A stretch of DNA of 64,000 nucleotides from Arbacia lixula (GCA_963669155.1 OZ022587.1:22737574-22801573), one strand, 5' to 3'. Positions 11,581 through 24,247 are shown, numbered from the stretch's first letter. Numbers and translations: made by a program. The notes: generated from the letters alone by a model not told the origin.

Positions 11581-12108
11581 AAATAAAGGGAGAAGAGGGG
11601 AGAGGTAAAGAGAGAAGGAATTAATGACAGCTAACAGAAACTAAATCACTAACACAGACGCTAGTATAATAATGCATGATAAAACCTTAATAAAAAAGGT
11701 TGATCCCCATCAGCACTCATGATTAGCTGTCACTTTTGTGAATTTTTACACAAGATGCACATGCAGAACATGAAGAGTCAACACTAGCAATGATGGAGTT
11801 AGTTTAAGCTTTCCAGCAGATCTACTACACTGAATGAGCATTCTGTATGAGTATGCTGTATGGAAATAATGAACAAGGTTGATAGAACAAGGTTGATAGA
11901 ACAACCGTGACAACCATACTGTCAATGCCAAACACATCTATTATTAGCGGATCAAAGAGAGAAAGAACTTTAGAAAGCATATCACAAGTCAACAGAGTCG
12001 CAGCAAGAGACATTAATGGCATCATACCATTCAACTACTGGGCTAGTAGACATGTGTTCTGTTTAGTCCTTTTGTTCTACATGAATGTATGCCTAATTCT
12101 CTTTAGGG
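11581..12108. other. Unique DNA before the nested inverted-repeat element
   Basis: No gene recognised. A small direct duplication of 'aacaaggttgatag' occurs at about 11871-11900. Confidence 0.45.
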
Positions 12109-12576
12109 GCGTCTTCATGAGCTCGAGCTGGGCAAAATAGCGAGCTTGTTCTGATCGGGTTAGCTAGTCAGATCATGAAATAGCTAGCTATTTGCGTCTT
12201 CATTAGCCAGATCAGGCAAAATAGTGAGCTATTTGGTCGAGAAAATTTCCCAAGAAATCTTAGGCTAGATGGAGCTAGCTCGAGCTAGTTAGGAGCGTCT
12301 TCATTAGCCTGAAAATTTCTCGATCCCGGCATGCATCAGCGCCCAGGAGGCATTGTCTACGTAATAGGTTTTTACACGTGCGTGAATGCGAGCTTACAAC
12401 CGAAGCCATGCGGTCATGGCCTATTCCTGTCGAAACTCTGGATAATTTATGCAACCCGAGCTCGAGCTTACGTATCCCGAGTTTCGAGCTAATGAAGACG
12501 CAATTGCAACCTCAGGCTAGTTCCCCGGATCAGAAAAATAGCTCGCTATTTCGTCTGATCGGGCTAATGAAGACGC
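12109..12576. mobile_element. MITE-like element built of nested inverted repeats
   Basis: The termini are inverted copies of GCGTCTTCAT(G/T)AGC at 12109-12122 and 12563-12576. The match continues inward to the shared 'aaaatagcgagc' segment, about 40 bp in all. The same 14-mer also occurs inside, in direct orientation at 12194 and 12295 and inverted at 12488-12501, so several alternative hairpins can form. Further AGCTCGAGCT palindromes lie between. There is no coding capacity and no clear target-site duplication. The family is not recognised. Confidence 0.65.
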
Positions 12577-13084
12577 ACCTTTTGAGTCTTCTTTAAATTA
12601 CCGTGGCCCACATTCTTTATCAATAGTTCTATATCTTGCAGCAGAAACATTACTATAGGAGATTCTGTTATTGCACATTATTATAACAAGAAGAAATGAC
12701 TGAGTAGAATAACATTTTCTCATTGCTACTGTCATTCCGTTTCAGGGTCAACTCTAAGTAAATATTTTTCTTCTTCTTCTTTGACTCCACGTTCTCATAA
12801 AATGTATTTTGATTTTATGTTATTTTCATTATCATATGTGCATGTTACTAATATTTCTGTAGATGTAAATATTGTCATGTTCTGTTACCTTTTTTTATGA
12901 AGAATGAAATAAAAAAAAACTAATTCAAATTCATTTCACTCTCTTAGGCACAACTGATACACACAAGTTGTAGAAAATGGTTTTTAGTCTGGTATTGACA
13001 GAGTTAAGCTAACATCCTTGTTGCTTTCTCCGTCTCTCCCTTCAAATCAGTCTCTAATCCGCAACCACTAATGAGGATGTCTCA
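12577..13084. other. AT-rich non-coding DNA
   Basis: No reading frame with protein-like content. The segment 12880-12945 has short A-runs and 'aattcaaattcat', recalling the LINE tail at 8457-8482, but too little is shared to call a LINE fragment. Confidence 0.4.
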
Positions 13085-13255
13085 GGCCGTGTTTGATCGC
13101 GCGAACGCGGACGCTTGTTTACGCGGCGGCGCCAGCGACACCGTAAGGTGATGCGGTTAGCAAACCCATCAACAAGGTACTTAGCACGGTGCGCAGCACT
13201 CGCTACACGGCCGCGGCTGATTAGCCTACCCCTACGCAGCCACGAAATATGGCTG
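13085..13255. other. CpG-rich patch in AT-rich surroundings
   Basis: About 170 bp are dense in CG dinucleotides (for example cgcgcgaacgcggacgc and gcggcggcgccagcg), unlike the flanks. A minus-strand frame of 171 codons (13054-13569) covers it, but its protein shows no recognisable motif and is probably fortuitous. The patch could be a small CpG island, a conserved regulatory block or part of an unknown element. Confidence 0.4.
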
Positions 13256-13974
13256 ACAGTGTTTGCTGAGCAAATATGAAAGGGAAACGATCTGTGCACC
13301 CAGAGAATCCAGAGAAAGAGGGCTTGTAAATTAAAGATGAGGGGGCTGGGAATGAGAAGAATTGCTTCTGGAAGGGCTATTTCTGTCTGTGTGGAGTAAT
13401 TATGGTTGATGGAAGAGACGAAGAAGAGGATTAAGAGAGAGAGTTTGTGTCTGGGGATGGTATCGGGAGGAGCACGCACATGCTCAATGCTGGAAACCAT
13501 GGAGGAGGATGCTTGAAGGAGAGCTAACATTTGTGCACATGTAGACCATACAGTGAATTTGTTTGGCACTCAAACAATTCACCCTTGGAGTGCCAGATAG
13601 ACCTGTGCTCCATGGGATTTCTGTGTACTGGTAGTAGTGGTGAAATAATCAATGGCTGGCGCGTTCAGGGTTCAGAACACAAAATTTACAGAGAAGGAAA
13701 GGGCAAATGTAAATCAATTTTATCTTTTTTCAGTAAAAATTTATCTACAATGTTTTGTAAATCACCTATAAACAGTAGATGGACTTATGGGAATCATTTA
13801 AAAATTACATGTCCAGGGCCCCGTAACATAAAGTTTTGCAATCAATTGCACATGCGAAAGACAAATTCTGATCTGTCTATCAAAAAGTTTGCGATTTTGC
13901 CATAAAACCTAGGATTGGGTGGGTGGCTGGGAAACCTCCTGACCAAATTAGTTTGGAAATAAAAAGAGATTTGC

Positions 13975-14110
13975 CAGATAGACAATTTTGTTATGTATGC
14001 AAATTTTATGCATGTCGTTCAAATAATACATTGTTGGTAACTACAAAACTTGTCCAGGATTTATCCGACTAGCAACAACTAATATATTAAGAGTGCATTC
14101 CATCTAAATC
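13975..14110 (+). repeat. Dispersed repeat family, copy 1 (partner at 51186-51320)
   Basis: The order of segments matches the second copy: 'gtcgttcaaa', 'ggtaac', 'cttgtccaggatttatccga' and 'agcaacaacta'. Similarity is imperfect and interrupted by small indels, as in old interspersed repeats. The ends are not defined and no terminal repeats are seen. Confidence 0.45.
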
Positions 14111-15838
14111 TAGTATACGGTACATGTGATTGTACTACCCGTTACGTTGCACTTCGAGAAAAAATTGTGAATGCATTACGAAAATGGCTTGTTGGGCTGA
14201 GATCGATAACGAAACAAGTAGCTGGCTATTTTAAGATGTGACTAGCTACCCTGATCTTGAAATAGCCAGCATTTTTACCAATTTTAGACAACCTTGGTGG
14301 GTCTAAAGTTCAAAGATGGGTTCATCCTTTCTCACCAGTCATGAGCACTTTGCCTTCATGTTTTCTTCATTAATTAGAGCAGGAGGCAGTGTGTGTGGCA
14401 ATGTAATCACATGGCATTGTGGTATTGGCCTATTGTCCAAGCATTATTACTCACACCTCTACTTCCAATACGCTTTACGCAGGGCATGAATACAATAACC
14501 ATTCAGTGTCAAATCAATGGCACTGTTCATATTTGAAATATTATGACAAGCTTTCCCTCAAAATCCTTCTGACACTATGAACATGGGCTTATGTTATGCA
14601 TACAAACTTTCAAAGGGTCCCTAATAAATCTTGTTCGCATAACAAAAAGACATGCTCAAAGTGTGAAATCCGAGAACTCGGGTTCTTTGCTTTCCTTCTC
14701 CAAACAGTGTAACCTACCTATGATAGACATACTGCTGGTGAGAAAAGATTAAAAGTGTAAATTAAAGGGCATAAAATGTGACAAATAATTTATCTAGACC
14801 ATATGGTTCAACTAATTCATCAATGTTGTTTTTATGGTGTGGAATAAACATGTGGCTTCAAATATTAATTTGAGAAGAAAGTTAGAAAATTTGTAACAAA
14901 TGCTGCAGTGATTACCCATATTTAGAATCTCATTGTGTACTTTGCTGGATGTATCGATTAAGACGATTTCTTAAATTAAGAAAGATTTGTTGGTGTTGGT
15001 GTAAACGACCCTAACTTGTGACTTTTCACAGCCTTGTATTACTACCCCAATCTTGGTGCCAATTACAGCTTATTGACACAGAGATGAGCAGCGGTTTTGG
15101 TCCTATCATTATACGTCTGGGTGCTCTATTAGCACTGCACTACTGCACTTTTCTCTCTGAAGTCTTTCTTGTGGTGAAGCGACCTTGAAATGATCCATAC
15201 ACAAAGGCTAATAATGCATTAATCTCTTTAACATGGTTCTTTCATGTTTGCGGCTGTGTTATCATACCCCAGGTGATGCCTCATCCATGTCTCACACAGT
15301 ACAAGCTGTAGTTTTAGATCCAGGCTGTCAGTGGTATTTGTGGATACACTGTATATGCATACGTATAATAAGCACTGTCATTGTAACTAACAGTGTGACC
15401 ACAGACATGAAATGTTATACCCAATCTCTATAAAGAAACATCATTTAAAGATTCATCATATAGTACAGAGAATCTCCACACACAAACGAATCTGTGCCCA
15501 AACTCTATAAAGAAACGTATTGGTGCGTAGATTGCAATTGTTGTTGTTTTTTATGCTGTCTGCCTGTATTCGGTGAGTGCGAACTAGTTTGAGTTGATTG
15601 GGTCAGGTCGCTGTTTAAGCGAGCGGTCACGCTAAGCTCCACCCAGTTATATACGACTTACCGTTAGTAAATGTCCACACACACAGTGAACCATGATTCT
15701 TTATACCGTTCAAAACGATGACATAGTTCAAAACGATGCCTAGACCCATGTTACTTTATACAGCATTTTGTTATATACAGCATATTGTTAGTCAGCATTC
15801 ACACACAGATTTTCGGTGCATAGCTTTACCGCTCCACT
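14111..15838. other. Unique non-coding DNA with one short shared segment
   Basis: No gene recognised. The stretch 14610-14665 (agggtccct, then 'cttgttcgcataacaaaaag') resembles 33745-33790 and may be a remnant of an interspersed repeat. Two short direct repeats, 'gttcaaaacgatg' at 15707-15738 and 'atacagcat' near 15767-15785, are local duplications. Confidence 0.45.
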
Positions 15839-16150
15839 ATGGGAGAGAGAGAAAGATAGAAGAAGGGAGAGAAAGAGAGAAAAAGAGAGAGAGAGAGAAA
15901 GAGAGAAAGAGAGAGAGAGAGAGAATGTGAAAGAGAGGGAGAGAAAAAGAGAAAGAGAAAGAGAAGGAGAAAGAAGCGAGAAGGGAGGGACTGTTAATGG
16001 CAGCAAGTGGAAAAGCGAAAGGCAGACTGCGCTAGCCCGTAGAAGAGCAGGGAGGGCTGAAAGTGACAAGGAGACAGTACATGCAGCCATCTCTGTAGTA
16101 GAGACAGACAGAAGAAGATGCAGACAGACAAACAGACAGACAGACACAAA
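15839..16150. repeat. GA-rich tract with a (CAGA)n end
   Basis: Interrupted GAGA/AAAGA repeats occupy 15840-15985 and CAGA tetranucleotide runs occupy about 16100-16146, with about 110 bp of more complex sequence between them. Reading frames rich in Arg/Glu/Lys on one strand and Ser/Leu on the other are simple-sequence artefacts. Confidence 0.85.
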
Positions 16151-16495
16151 GATGCACCAAGTCAAGGAGAGGTGACTTGTTCTTCATCCTTTAACCCAAT
16201 CAGGACAAAAGACTTCTGGAAAAGATGACAGCCAGGCGAGGCTGGAGTCCTCATCAGCGTTTCTAAGCAAGGAGATGTCGCGGGAGAAAAGGCAGCAATT
16301 TAGAGTCGTGGAGAAGCCATCCTTAATGAAGAAGCTCTGGTTTAGTGATTGCTACGTATACAAGAGCCTTTTTTCCTGATACTGGTGCCTAGCAAGGCCT
16401 GTTGTTCCTTGCCTGATATAGCGACCAGCAGTCACGATGATGGAGAGATGATGGAGAGAGGGGGTCATTGTTAAGGACGAGGGATAGGCTTCTAT
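16151..16495. other. Unique DNA between two GA tracts
   Basis: Mixed-composition DNA with no recognisable gene or repeat. Confidence 0.4.
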
Positions 16496-16499
16496 TCTT

Positions 16500-16930
16500 G
16501 GAGAGAAAGGAAGTTGCTTTGTGATGAAGTGGAATAGAGAGGGTTGAGAGAAGAGCAAAGCACACAGAGAAAGAGACAGAGAGGTGGGGAGATAGAGAAA
16601 GGGAGACAGAATAAAAGAGAGGGAGAATGGGAGATAGATGAAAAGAGAGGGAGAGAAGATGACATTGAGAGGAAAGACAGAAAGGTTAGGAGAGAGAATG
16701 AAAAAGAAGAGAGCAAATGAAAGAGAGAGAGAGAATGGTAAGAGAGAGAGGGAATGGGAGATTGGTAGGAAGAGAGGGAGAGCGAATGGAAGAGAGAGAG
16801 AAAGAAGTGGGGAAGAATGAGAGTGAGAGTTAGGGAGAAGAGAGATAAAGAGAGATGGGAGGGATAGAAATAGGTGACAGATAAGAAAGTGATCGAAAAA
16901 TGGGAGGGGGGTGGGGTGGGAAGGGGGGGT
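16500..16930. repeat. GA-rich low-complexity tract ending in a G-rich run
   Basis: Nearly all plus-strand bases are purines, in irregular 'gagagaga' and 'gggaga' units. The tract ends in G-runs at 16905-16930. Confidence 0.85.
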
Positions 16931-18141
16931 GCCTTGTCCATCAGCAGCTATTTAACCTCAAATAGCATGGAGGCAATGACATATGAAAGGCAAGTCACGT
17001 AAATGTTTTTCACCACACGTCAAGTCTGTTATTTCTGTGAACAGAAAACTTCTTTTTAAACTTTTGAGGTGACATGGGCAATTACAACTTTAAAAACCAT
17101 CTTGTCCAATGAAACAGTCACAATTTCAACTATTTTGCACCTTACGTCAGCTTCGGTTTCAAAACATTTTGTTAAAAAATGAGAAATTTATTTTCAAGGG
17201 AAAATTCCTCTAAAAAAGCTTCTAGTCCAACTCAGTCCAATCATTCTCTTGGCAGATTTTTGACGATAAATCAATGATTAATTGATTATGTGACATAACT
17301 AAGAATAACCAAAACTAAATGATATGAAATTTAAGACTAACTGCAATCAAAACAAACTATTTTAGGTACTACATATATATGCTATCATATTACTTTGAAA
17401 GGGAAAGACCACTATGGATTATAAATGATTTGAGTAAATAAGAGTATGACAAATCCAACCTCTGTACAATTAGATTAAGGATAAATAAATTAATAGATTA
17501 TACCAGTATTTTATGATTTTTTATATTTTAAGATTCATTATTTAAATGTTTGTAGAAATTCCTAAATTGGTTTTAAAATGTTATTTGTATACTTACTGCA
17601 ATATAATATTAATATCTGAATAAGGTGCCGCGCTTATCACAATATGACACATCTCTTGTTGCTTACACATCACATGCCCCCACACCTCAACACCTTTAAT
17701 CACAATCTCCATCACAAATTGCTCTGCCGTATCAGTTGCCATGACAACCCCTTCACTCTCCAAGGTGCCTCGTTCCTCCATGCGGGGCGAAGGCTATCAC
17801 TATCAATTAGTCGCTCGATTCATCTTTGGTCAGAAATGGTCCACTTTTTCTCAGGATCCGCATAATTTTGCTCATTATTTTAAGAGTGTTATGAGGTTAA
17901 AATGATGATAAACTCCTCGGGGAATGGATGGTGAGATAGACGGAGAGGTGAGATAATTAGATGGACATGGGCGATAGTAAAATGAGATGGGCCGGTATTT
18001 TTACCTGGAGAAGAAATTGACCTTTAACTTGGCGGAAAAAATATGGAAAAAAAAAGAAAAGAAAAGAAAATGTTTTGAGGGAAAGAATGAAGAAAGCATA
18101 GACAGTGATAACACAGGATAATACATACTGAGAGAAAGACT

Positions 18142-18142
<1 letters not shown>
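16931..18142. other. AT-rich unique DNA, nothing recognised
   Basis: No domain-like frame. A more GC-balanced part lies at 17620-17870, and a purine-rich shoulder (about 18040-18080) leads into the GA microsatellite. Confidence 0.45.

Positions 18143-18192
<50 letters not shown>
18143..18192. repeat. (GA)n microsatellite
   Basis: A pure GA dinucleotide run of about 50 bp, followed by gtgagtgagtg. Confidence 0.95.
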
Positions 18193-18195
<3 letters not shown>

Positions 18196-19079
18196 GTGAG
18201 TGGGGTATATGAATAGAGGAGATACTAAATATGAAAACTTGCAACAGACTGTACTTAAAATATCATACATACACACAATACAAACAAATCAACAATGATA
18301 AAGAAAGTAGAAGGCAAGAGTAATTACACTCAGATGTCGAAGAGTTGGTCTAGGAGAAAAAGCCGAGGCAAGACAAGTAAATAGAGAAATTAAAGCAAAT
18401 TCAAAAAGGTTTCATCCGCATCTGACAAAAGCAAAGAAAGCCACTGGGCACGCTGTCAACCTTCCACACTTAACATGTGACCTGAGATCGTGATTCAATC
18501 AGAGCGAGAGAGCAGGACCAACCTCTCTGTCTCTCAAAGATGAGGGTTATTCATTAAGTTAATGATATCAGCGCATCAAGCTAAACACTGCCACCCATAA
18601 CTCGTCAAATTACTGAAACATGCCAGATGCAAATTGTAGGAATCAGCATGTAGTCACGCAGCCAGCTAAAAGCACGCCAATCTATTGACGCTGTTATGAT
18701 CCATCCTCTTCGTATCATGGAGGATGCGGATCGGGTGAAAGAATGGCTGCATTATGTCACGGCATGAGAGCTCAGCAAATTGGCAACACAGGAAGACTCA
18801 AATCAAAAATACTTTCATGAATCCTTGCACCTCCCTTCCTGTCTCCTCCTCCTCCTCTTGAATCTCCACTTCTTATGTTGTGTGTTGAGCCTGGGATGCG
18901 GTGGTTTCTGTGGCGACAGGCTGAGACCGCATCCGAGGGAACGCTCCGTCTCTGTCCTGGTATGATGGATAATCAGTGGTTCTGATTTGATCTAACGCTG
19001 CACTGCTTCTTGCCTTGCCTACCGTTGCACCCTGCCCTGCATAGGGTATTGACTTCCATTGGATGGGGGAATGTTACTC
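18193..19079. other. Unique DNA, nothing recognised
   Basis: Mixed-composition single-copy-like DNA. A short frame at 18780-18965 begins with unremarkable residues and has no motif. No gene can be supported. Confidence 0.45.
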
Positions 19080-19345
19080 CTAACAAACAGGGTGTTCCAT
19101 TTGTAAAAGTCGTGAAACTTGGCAGGAATCAGCAGTATACCCTACCGATAACATGTATGAAATCTCACAGTCACGCTTCACAGACGTTTTGAGGAGAAGT
19201 GAAAAACAATCCGTATTTACATTTGAAACACACAGACCATACTCTCCATTCACAATCATATTATCTCTGTTAGGTGGCAATGCGGGCTTTACTCCCATTG
19301 AACACATGCACTGTGGAGCAGATAAGTACAGACTAAAGCACACAG
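19080..19345 (+). repeat. Dispersed family with a shared open frame, copy 1
   Basis: Translated on the plus strand, 19087-19192 contains VKLGRNQQYT followed by ITCMKSHSH. The same peptide text appears in copies at 26438-26644 and 30955-31170, both on the minus strand. DNA similarity continues beyond the stop codon, through 'aatcatattatctctgtta' and 'gagcagata', to about 19345. The family is not recognised. The shared frame may reflect a decayed coding element or simply similar DNA. Confidence 0.6.
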
Positions 19346-20990
19346 CAGTCTCCTAGTTTCGGACGACCCACCCCAAATCTCCTCAAAATCTACTGATAGC
19401 TATAATTTTGCTTTAAGTCAGTTTCCATTTTTATTATTGGAAGGGAAGTTCTCATAAAGTATCTTCTTCACCTTTCAGTGTTTTTTTTTACAAAATTGTA
19501 TTTTTTTAAACTGCAAAAGGGACCCCCTGTCTTTTAACTCCTCAGGTATTACACACAATCCTGTTGCTTCTGGTATGCAAGGGCTTAGCTCTTCTGGCAA
19601 CAGGTGCAATAATGAGAGCTCATTAGCTGTTGTCATGGTGCCTACCATTGATAGCAAAAAAAAAATGATACATCTGATATGAAAATCTAACATATGAAAG
19701 ATTATAGTGTACTTACAACATCTCTAAAGACATCTAATCAAAATCTTATACAAAATATTACCATTACTATGGGAAACATTTGCTCGTTATGGCACATTGA
19801 TGCATTTCCTACATACAAATCCTATTGAGCAGTCCATTAATAACAGAGGGTTAACTGAAGGTTTTAACCCCTTTATGTGCCAGACCAAATTGGTAGTATC
19901 TGATTTGCATGTATTACCTGTCCCAGAATGCACCACTGGCATGTAAATACTTAAATGTTGAGTCCTCTGACTAACAGGTTTCCCTAACGATATTTGCACT
20001 ATTCATCAGTGAGCATGCCACGCCAAGTAGGAGCCAGGCCTCCACTGAGGTAAGGCCTTTACTCACTGGTTTACTTTTCAGATAAGTTGTTGTCATTAGA
20101 ATATCAAAAGAAAATTATGTTTACATAAAGGTAAAATTCATAGGATATCGTTTACAAAACCATTACGATACAAGCAAGGATGTGTTTAACAACACAGATT
20201 TGATTTGTTTGTAGGAACATGGCGGAGAATGGGAGACAGGAAACCCCCTCATCCTAAGCTCTGATTGATGATTAGTGCTGAGGACCACAAGCAAGAAATG
20301 CAAATTGAACGTCGATCAGAGCGAACGGAAGCGAGGGAGAAAGGAGAAAGAATAATGCCACATTCCAGCCCTCGGCATCCAATTTGGGCTTGGCACGTTT
20401 GTCACGAGCCCCCAATCCTAAAATCAATTAGCGACAAGTTTTTCGCCATCGAATAAAAGGTGTGGAAAATGGCAGTTTGCGCCTACCGCTAATTCAGCCG
20501 CCAATAGTTCCTCGTTTGAAGTTAGGCTTGTATTTCTCACTTTTTACCCCCAAAATTCACACCCTTTCCTTTCTTCTCTCTCACCCTTTGTCTGTATTTA
20601 CCCCAAGTCTGAATTCAAAGAACTTGTATTTGCACACATTTTTATGATCTCACCACACTTATCTAGTTTTTTCGCAGCATAAAACCATCTCACATGATAT
20701 TTTCTTGACATTTATTTCAACTTTGATGATGGGAGGGCTTGATAGATTTGGGAAACAACAATATATGTCACCCTGTGGCATCTCCTTACCATCATCTGCT
20801 CTGTCAAAGTTTGATCGTGTTCTCCTACACTCCCTCCATTTTCATTCCCTCCAAACCTTTTCTTCCCCTTCACAAGTTAAATAATCCTTAGAAGTAGAAG
20901 TTAAAAAAAAATGAAAAACAGCAGAAGCCAAGGAGGAGTGCTGTTATCATTTGTGCCACAAATAGATCAAGAATAACCCCCTCGATTTAT
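19346..20990. other. Unique DNA with a possible conserved non-coding block
   Basis: No gene recognised. The stretch 20225-20530 is compositionally complex and has several ATTA/TAATTAG-like cores (for example atcaattag at 20423-20432), as seen in many developmental enhancers. That reading is only a suggestion. An A8-9 run lies near 19660. Confidence 0.35.
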
Positions 20991-20998
20991 TTGCATCC

Positions 20999-21090
20999 CC
21001 CTTCCTCAATCTCTCTCTCTCTGTCTGTCTGTACATTTGTATGTTTCTTTCTCTCCCTTTATATGATTATGTTTGCCTCTCGCTGCCTCT

Positions 21091-21141
<51 letters not shown>

Positions 21142-21237
21142 TTCCCCATCTTCCACTAATTTTCTGTATCTCTTTCTCTCTCTCTCCCTATCTCCTTTCT
21201 CTCTGTCTCTCAGTTATTCCATCTGTCTATAGAGCTA

Positions 21238-21271
<34 letters not shown>

Positions 21272-21290
21272 ACTCTTCCTGCTAATTCCA
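20999..21290. repeat. (CT)n and (CTGT)n microsatellite cluster
   Basis: CT-rich sequence with a pure CT run at about 21095-21138 and a CTGT tetranucleotide run at about 21238-21267. The serine/leucine frames across it are artefacts. Confidence 0.9.
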
Positions 21291-23529
21291 TCTGTCACGT
21301 TGGAGACAAGATGGTGCAGTCTGCATACCCTCCCTGTTCATGGTGGGGCAATGAGAACACAGCGAGATGAATCTAGCTGTCGCTTGCAATCACAACTCCA
21401 CTTGCTCTGAATTTACACGCAGCCACGGGACACTGACCTCCAATTTAGGGACTCAAAGCTATTTCAAGAAGAACAAAACATGCTGTGAAGATAATCTTTA
21501 TTGCTGTAATGCTCTCCAGAGAACTATTTCATGTATTAAGGCATTGCTGACTCAGCAGAAAGTATGTTTATATATGTCAGGATTCCCGGAATTTGGATGA
21601 TAACATTAATGATTATTACAAGGATGTCAGCTTAAAGATCATCCTCTTTTTCTCTCTTTCACTCTCTCTTGAAACCATGATGATTACTTGCACATTATTG
21701 TGTTTATCCCTCTCCTCCTCCTCCCAATGTGTTTCATCTCGTAACATCAATATCAACATCACTCTCATTATTATTATAATTATGGTTATCATAATTGATA
21801 CATGTACCATTATAATTCTATATTCATATAATAATATTCACTCACAGATTAAACCATATTGTATATGGTATAACAGCAAAATTCCACTGGTATTTCAGAA
21901 ATCTTTCTCTAAAACATAATAAGGAAACGAGAGAAGAGTAATGCTAAATATGTTACTCACTGCGGATAAATAGCTACCGATAATCGTTTGTCTCGAGATG
22001 TAAGGTAAACGGAATCGTAAAGCTCACGAGAGTAGAGTAGTTCAAGATACATAAAGAGCCATACATGGGACTGAGTTGTTAACCCTCCCTCTTCCAGATC
22101 AAATGATGCTCTATGGGATTTGTGTCCATCATTGACAAAAAAAAATACATATAAAGAGTTAAAGGAGACATAAAGTGCAACAGGTGGGACTGAGGCGGGA
22201 AATAGACATAAAAAGACATACACGGGACTAACTGAAAGGGCGGGAGGCCTCTTCACAAGACGTGGGACTGATTGCCGTTTAATAACGTCCCATCAGCAGC
22301 AGCCTGTTGAGCCACGGCTCTGCTTCATTACACGAATCAACACCCGACGGAAAGTACGTTCTTCATTTCGAAACGAGGAGACCCTTTACTTTACATGTGG
22401 TCAGGTGACTGCCGAGGACTTGGCGGAGTTTGGCCCGCGGGCGTGCATCGTATTATGGAGCACGGGATTCAGAAGTGATCACAGGATGAAAACAGAATCG
22501 CAATCAGAGCCCATCCATTGGCATACCCCTGCATGGACTTTTCAAACGTTTGATGCTTATGTTCTACAATTGATGACGATTCACATCTAAAGATAGATGG
22601 AACCTCTTCTTTCTATAAATGTCTTTCTCTCTTTTATATACAAGCATTTGGTCTGGCAAGAATTCTGTATAAGCTGTACTACACAAGCATGATTCTACTT
22701 AGGTGGGAGTCTATGCATAACCTGTAAAATAAAAGGAAACCATATCTGTCTAAAAATTGTGGTAGTCCCCCACCCCTCCCCCCCCCCCCCCCACACACAC
22801 ACACATGTACACACACAAACATCAAACAAGACCATTTTTTTTTATCCCTTAGACCATGGAAGCAGAGCATATCAAATCTCGAATAACATTCAACAAATTG
22901 TTTAAAATGTTGAGAAGTTTATGACATACAAAAGTCTCCTTCTATTTCTGCCTTGTATATAATATATGTCAAACACCTAAACATCGCTATCACTATTCCC
23001 AGGTGAGTAATGAAGACCAGGCTTCCATGGGATTAACTCATTCTGTCTCCTACAACATGATGGTCTATGGGGGTTGTGTGTGTAATCAGTACAGAGACTG
23101 CGACAGACGGGCATACAGAGGTAAGTTTGGTTTAATGCTGGTGAAGTTCATGTGAGCAATGGATTTACTGGGAAAAAATCATCAAAGAGCTTGGATTTCT
23201 GGTTTGAAATGGAGGGATGGATTGAGATAATGAAGGCAGACAGTTCCAATTCACTTGATTTAATCCTATCATTCTGGTCTGTGGGGCAACGTGTATTCAA
23301 GGCAAGGCTCACAGGTGTGTCTCCACGACACTAAGGATAGAAGGAAACCTAGATTAGCCAGACTGGCTTCTGCAGAATTTACTCACAAACTGGTGCAGAC
23401 TGGTTCTGAACCAAACACTACTGGAGTGTGATTAACTTCAGAATTTAAAACAAAGAATCCAATTATATTTCTGCTTCTTCTCTCCAAAGGGATTGCATTC
23501 TTCTATTATATACACACTTCATAACAAAA
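21291..23529. other. Unique DNA with short simple repeats
   Basis: No gene recognised. An AT-rich stretch with ATT/ATA triplets lies at 21755-21850. A run of about 16 C followed by (CA)n lies at 22776-22804. The stretch 22260-22590 is compositionally complex and could be conserved non-coding DNA, but no specific site is evident. Confidence 0.4.
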
Positions 23530-23530
23530 G

Positions 23531-23985
23531 CCCCGTTCATATACCATATACCGCTATTATTACCGATGCACATCGGTAAGCAAGTTTCCAGCGAGCCACA
23601 AAAGCACCTTTAATATAAACCCCAAAAGCCGAAATGTTGCGGTGTTTTGGACAGCTGGACTCTCTCCAAACCGATGGTAACATGCTCCATTCAGCCATAC
23701 GAGCGGTAGGATTGGCGACCCACATGCCAGAGTGCGATGCAAAAGGCGCAACATTTACGCCTTTTTTGTAGACTCAGTTTATAAGATTCGCTTACCGAAA
23801 TATTGAGGTAGTATTACTAGGTCTCGATCCACGAAAAAGTCACAAAATAAGCAAAAAAAAGGAGGAAGCAAATACCGCATTATTTGAACGATTCCCGTTC
23901 ATGTACGCAGCTATCGGTAATGCATCGGCAAAATTGCCGCAAATGTTAAGCCTTTTTGGCGGATAGGCGGTGTATATGAATGGGG
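23531..23985. mobile_element. MITE family A, full copy 1
   Basis: Terminal inverted repeats CCCCGTTCATATAC at the left (23531-23544) and GTATATGAATGGGG at the right (23972-23985) differ at one position over 14 bp. The interior repeats themes of reading 'taccgatgcacatcggtaa', 'gcgcaacatttacgcc' and 'gcatcggcaaaattgccgc'. A second full copy in inverted orientation is at 36029-36463 and a partial copy at 25174-25273. There is no coding capacity, so it is non-autonomous. No target-site duplication was identified. Confidence 0.7.
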
Positions 23986-23995
23986 TTAATGTTAA

Positions 23996-24243
23996 CCCGT
24001 TGCTCATGGCTAAATTGTCAGGCTTTGAGAACTTCGGTCCTGTAACTAGAATGTCAACATTTGACATGGAACTGCAGTAACCAAAGGGGTGTGGCTTAAC
24101 TAGGCCCACAACAAAATTTGAGGTTCATTCATAACCTGTTGTATATTGTTAATACAGCAGATTTTGCAGAAGTCTTGCTGCTCAGTATCTGAGTGGAGAA
24201 AAGGCAGCCTGCAAATTACCATACAGGCTCTGTAAAGAACAGG
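23996..24243 (-). mobile_element. TTAA-flanked MITE family B, copy 1
   Basis: The copy is bounded by TTAA at 23992-23995 and 24244-24247, with ends beginning CCCGTTGCTC and, on the other strand, CCTGTTCTTTAC. TTAA target sites and CCY ends are hallmarks of piggyBac-like transposons, so a piggyBac-type origin is inferred. The shared text 'gtaaccaaaggggtgtggc' and 'cagtatctgagtgga' links it to copies at 36548, 46691, 48653 and 61449. It lies directly against MITE A copy 1. Confidence 0.6.
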
Positions 24244-24247
24244 TTAA

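Noticed and set aside
13054..13569. 171-codon minus-strand frame across the CpG patch
   Set aside because: No recognisable motif; the Arg-rich end comes from CpG-dense sequence and the rest from AT-rich DNA with different composition.
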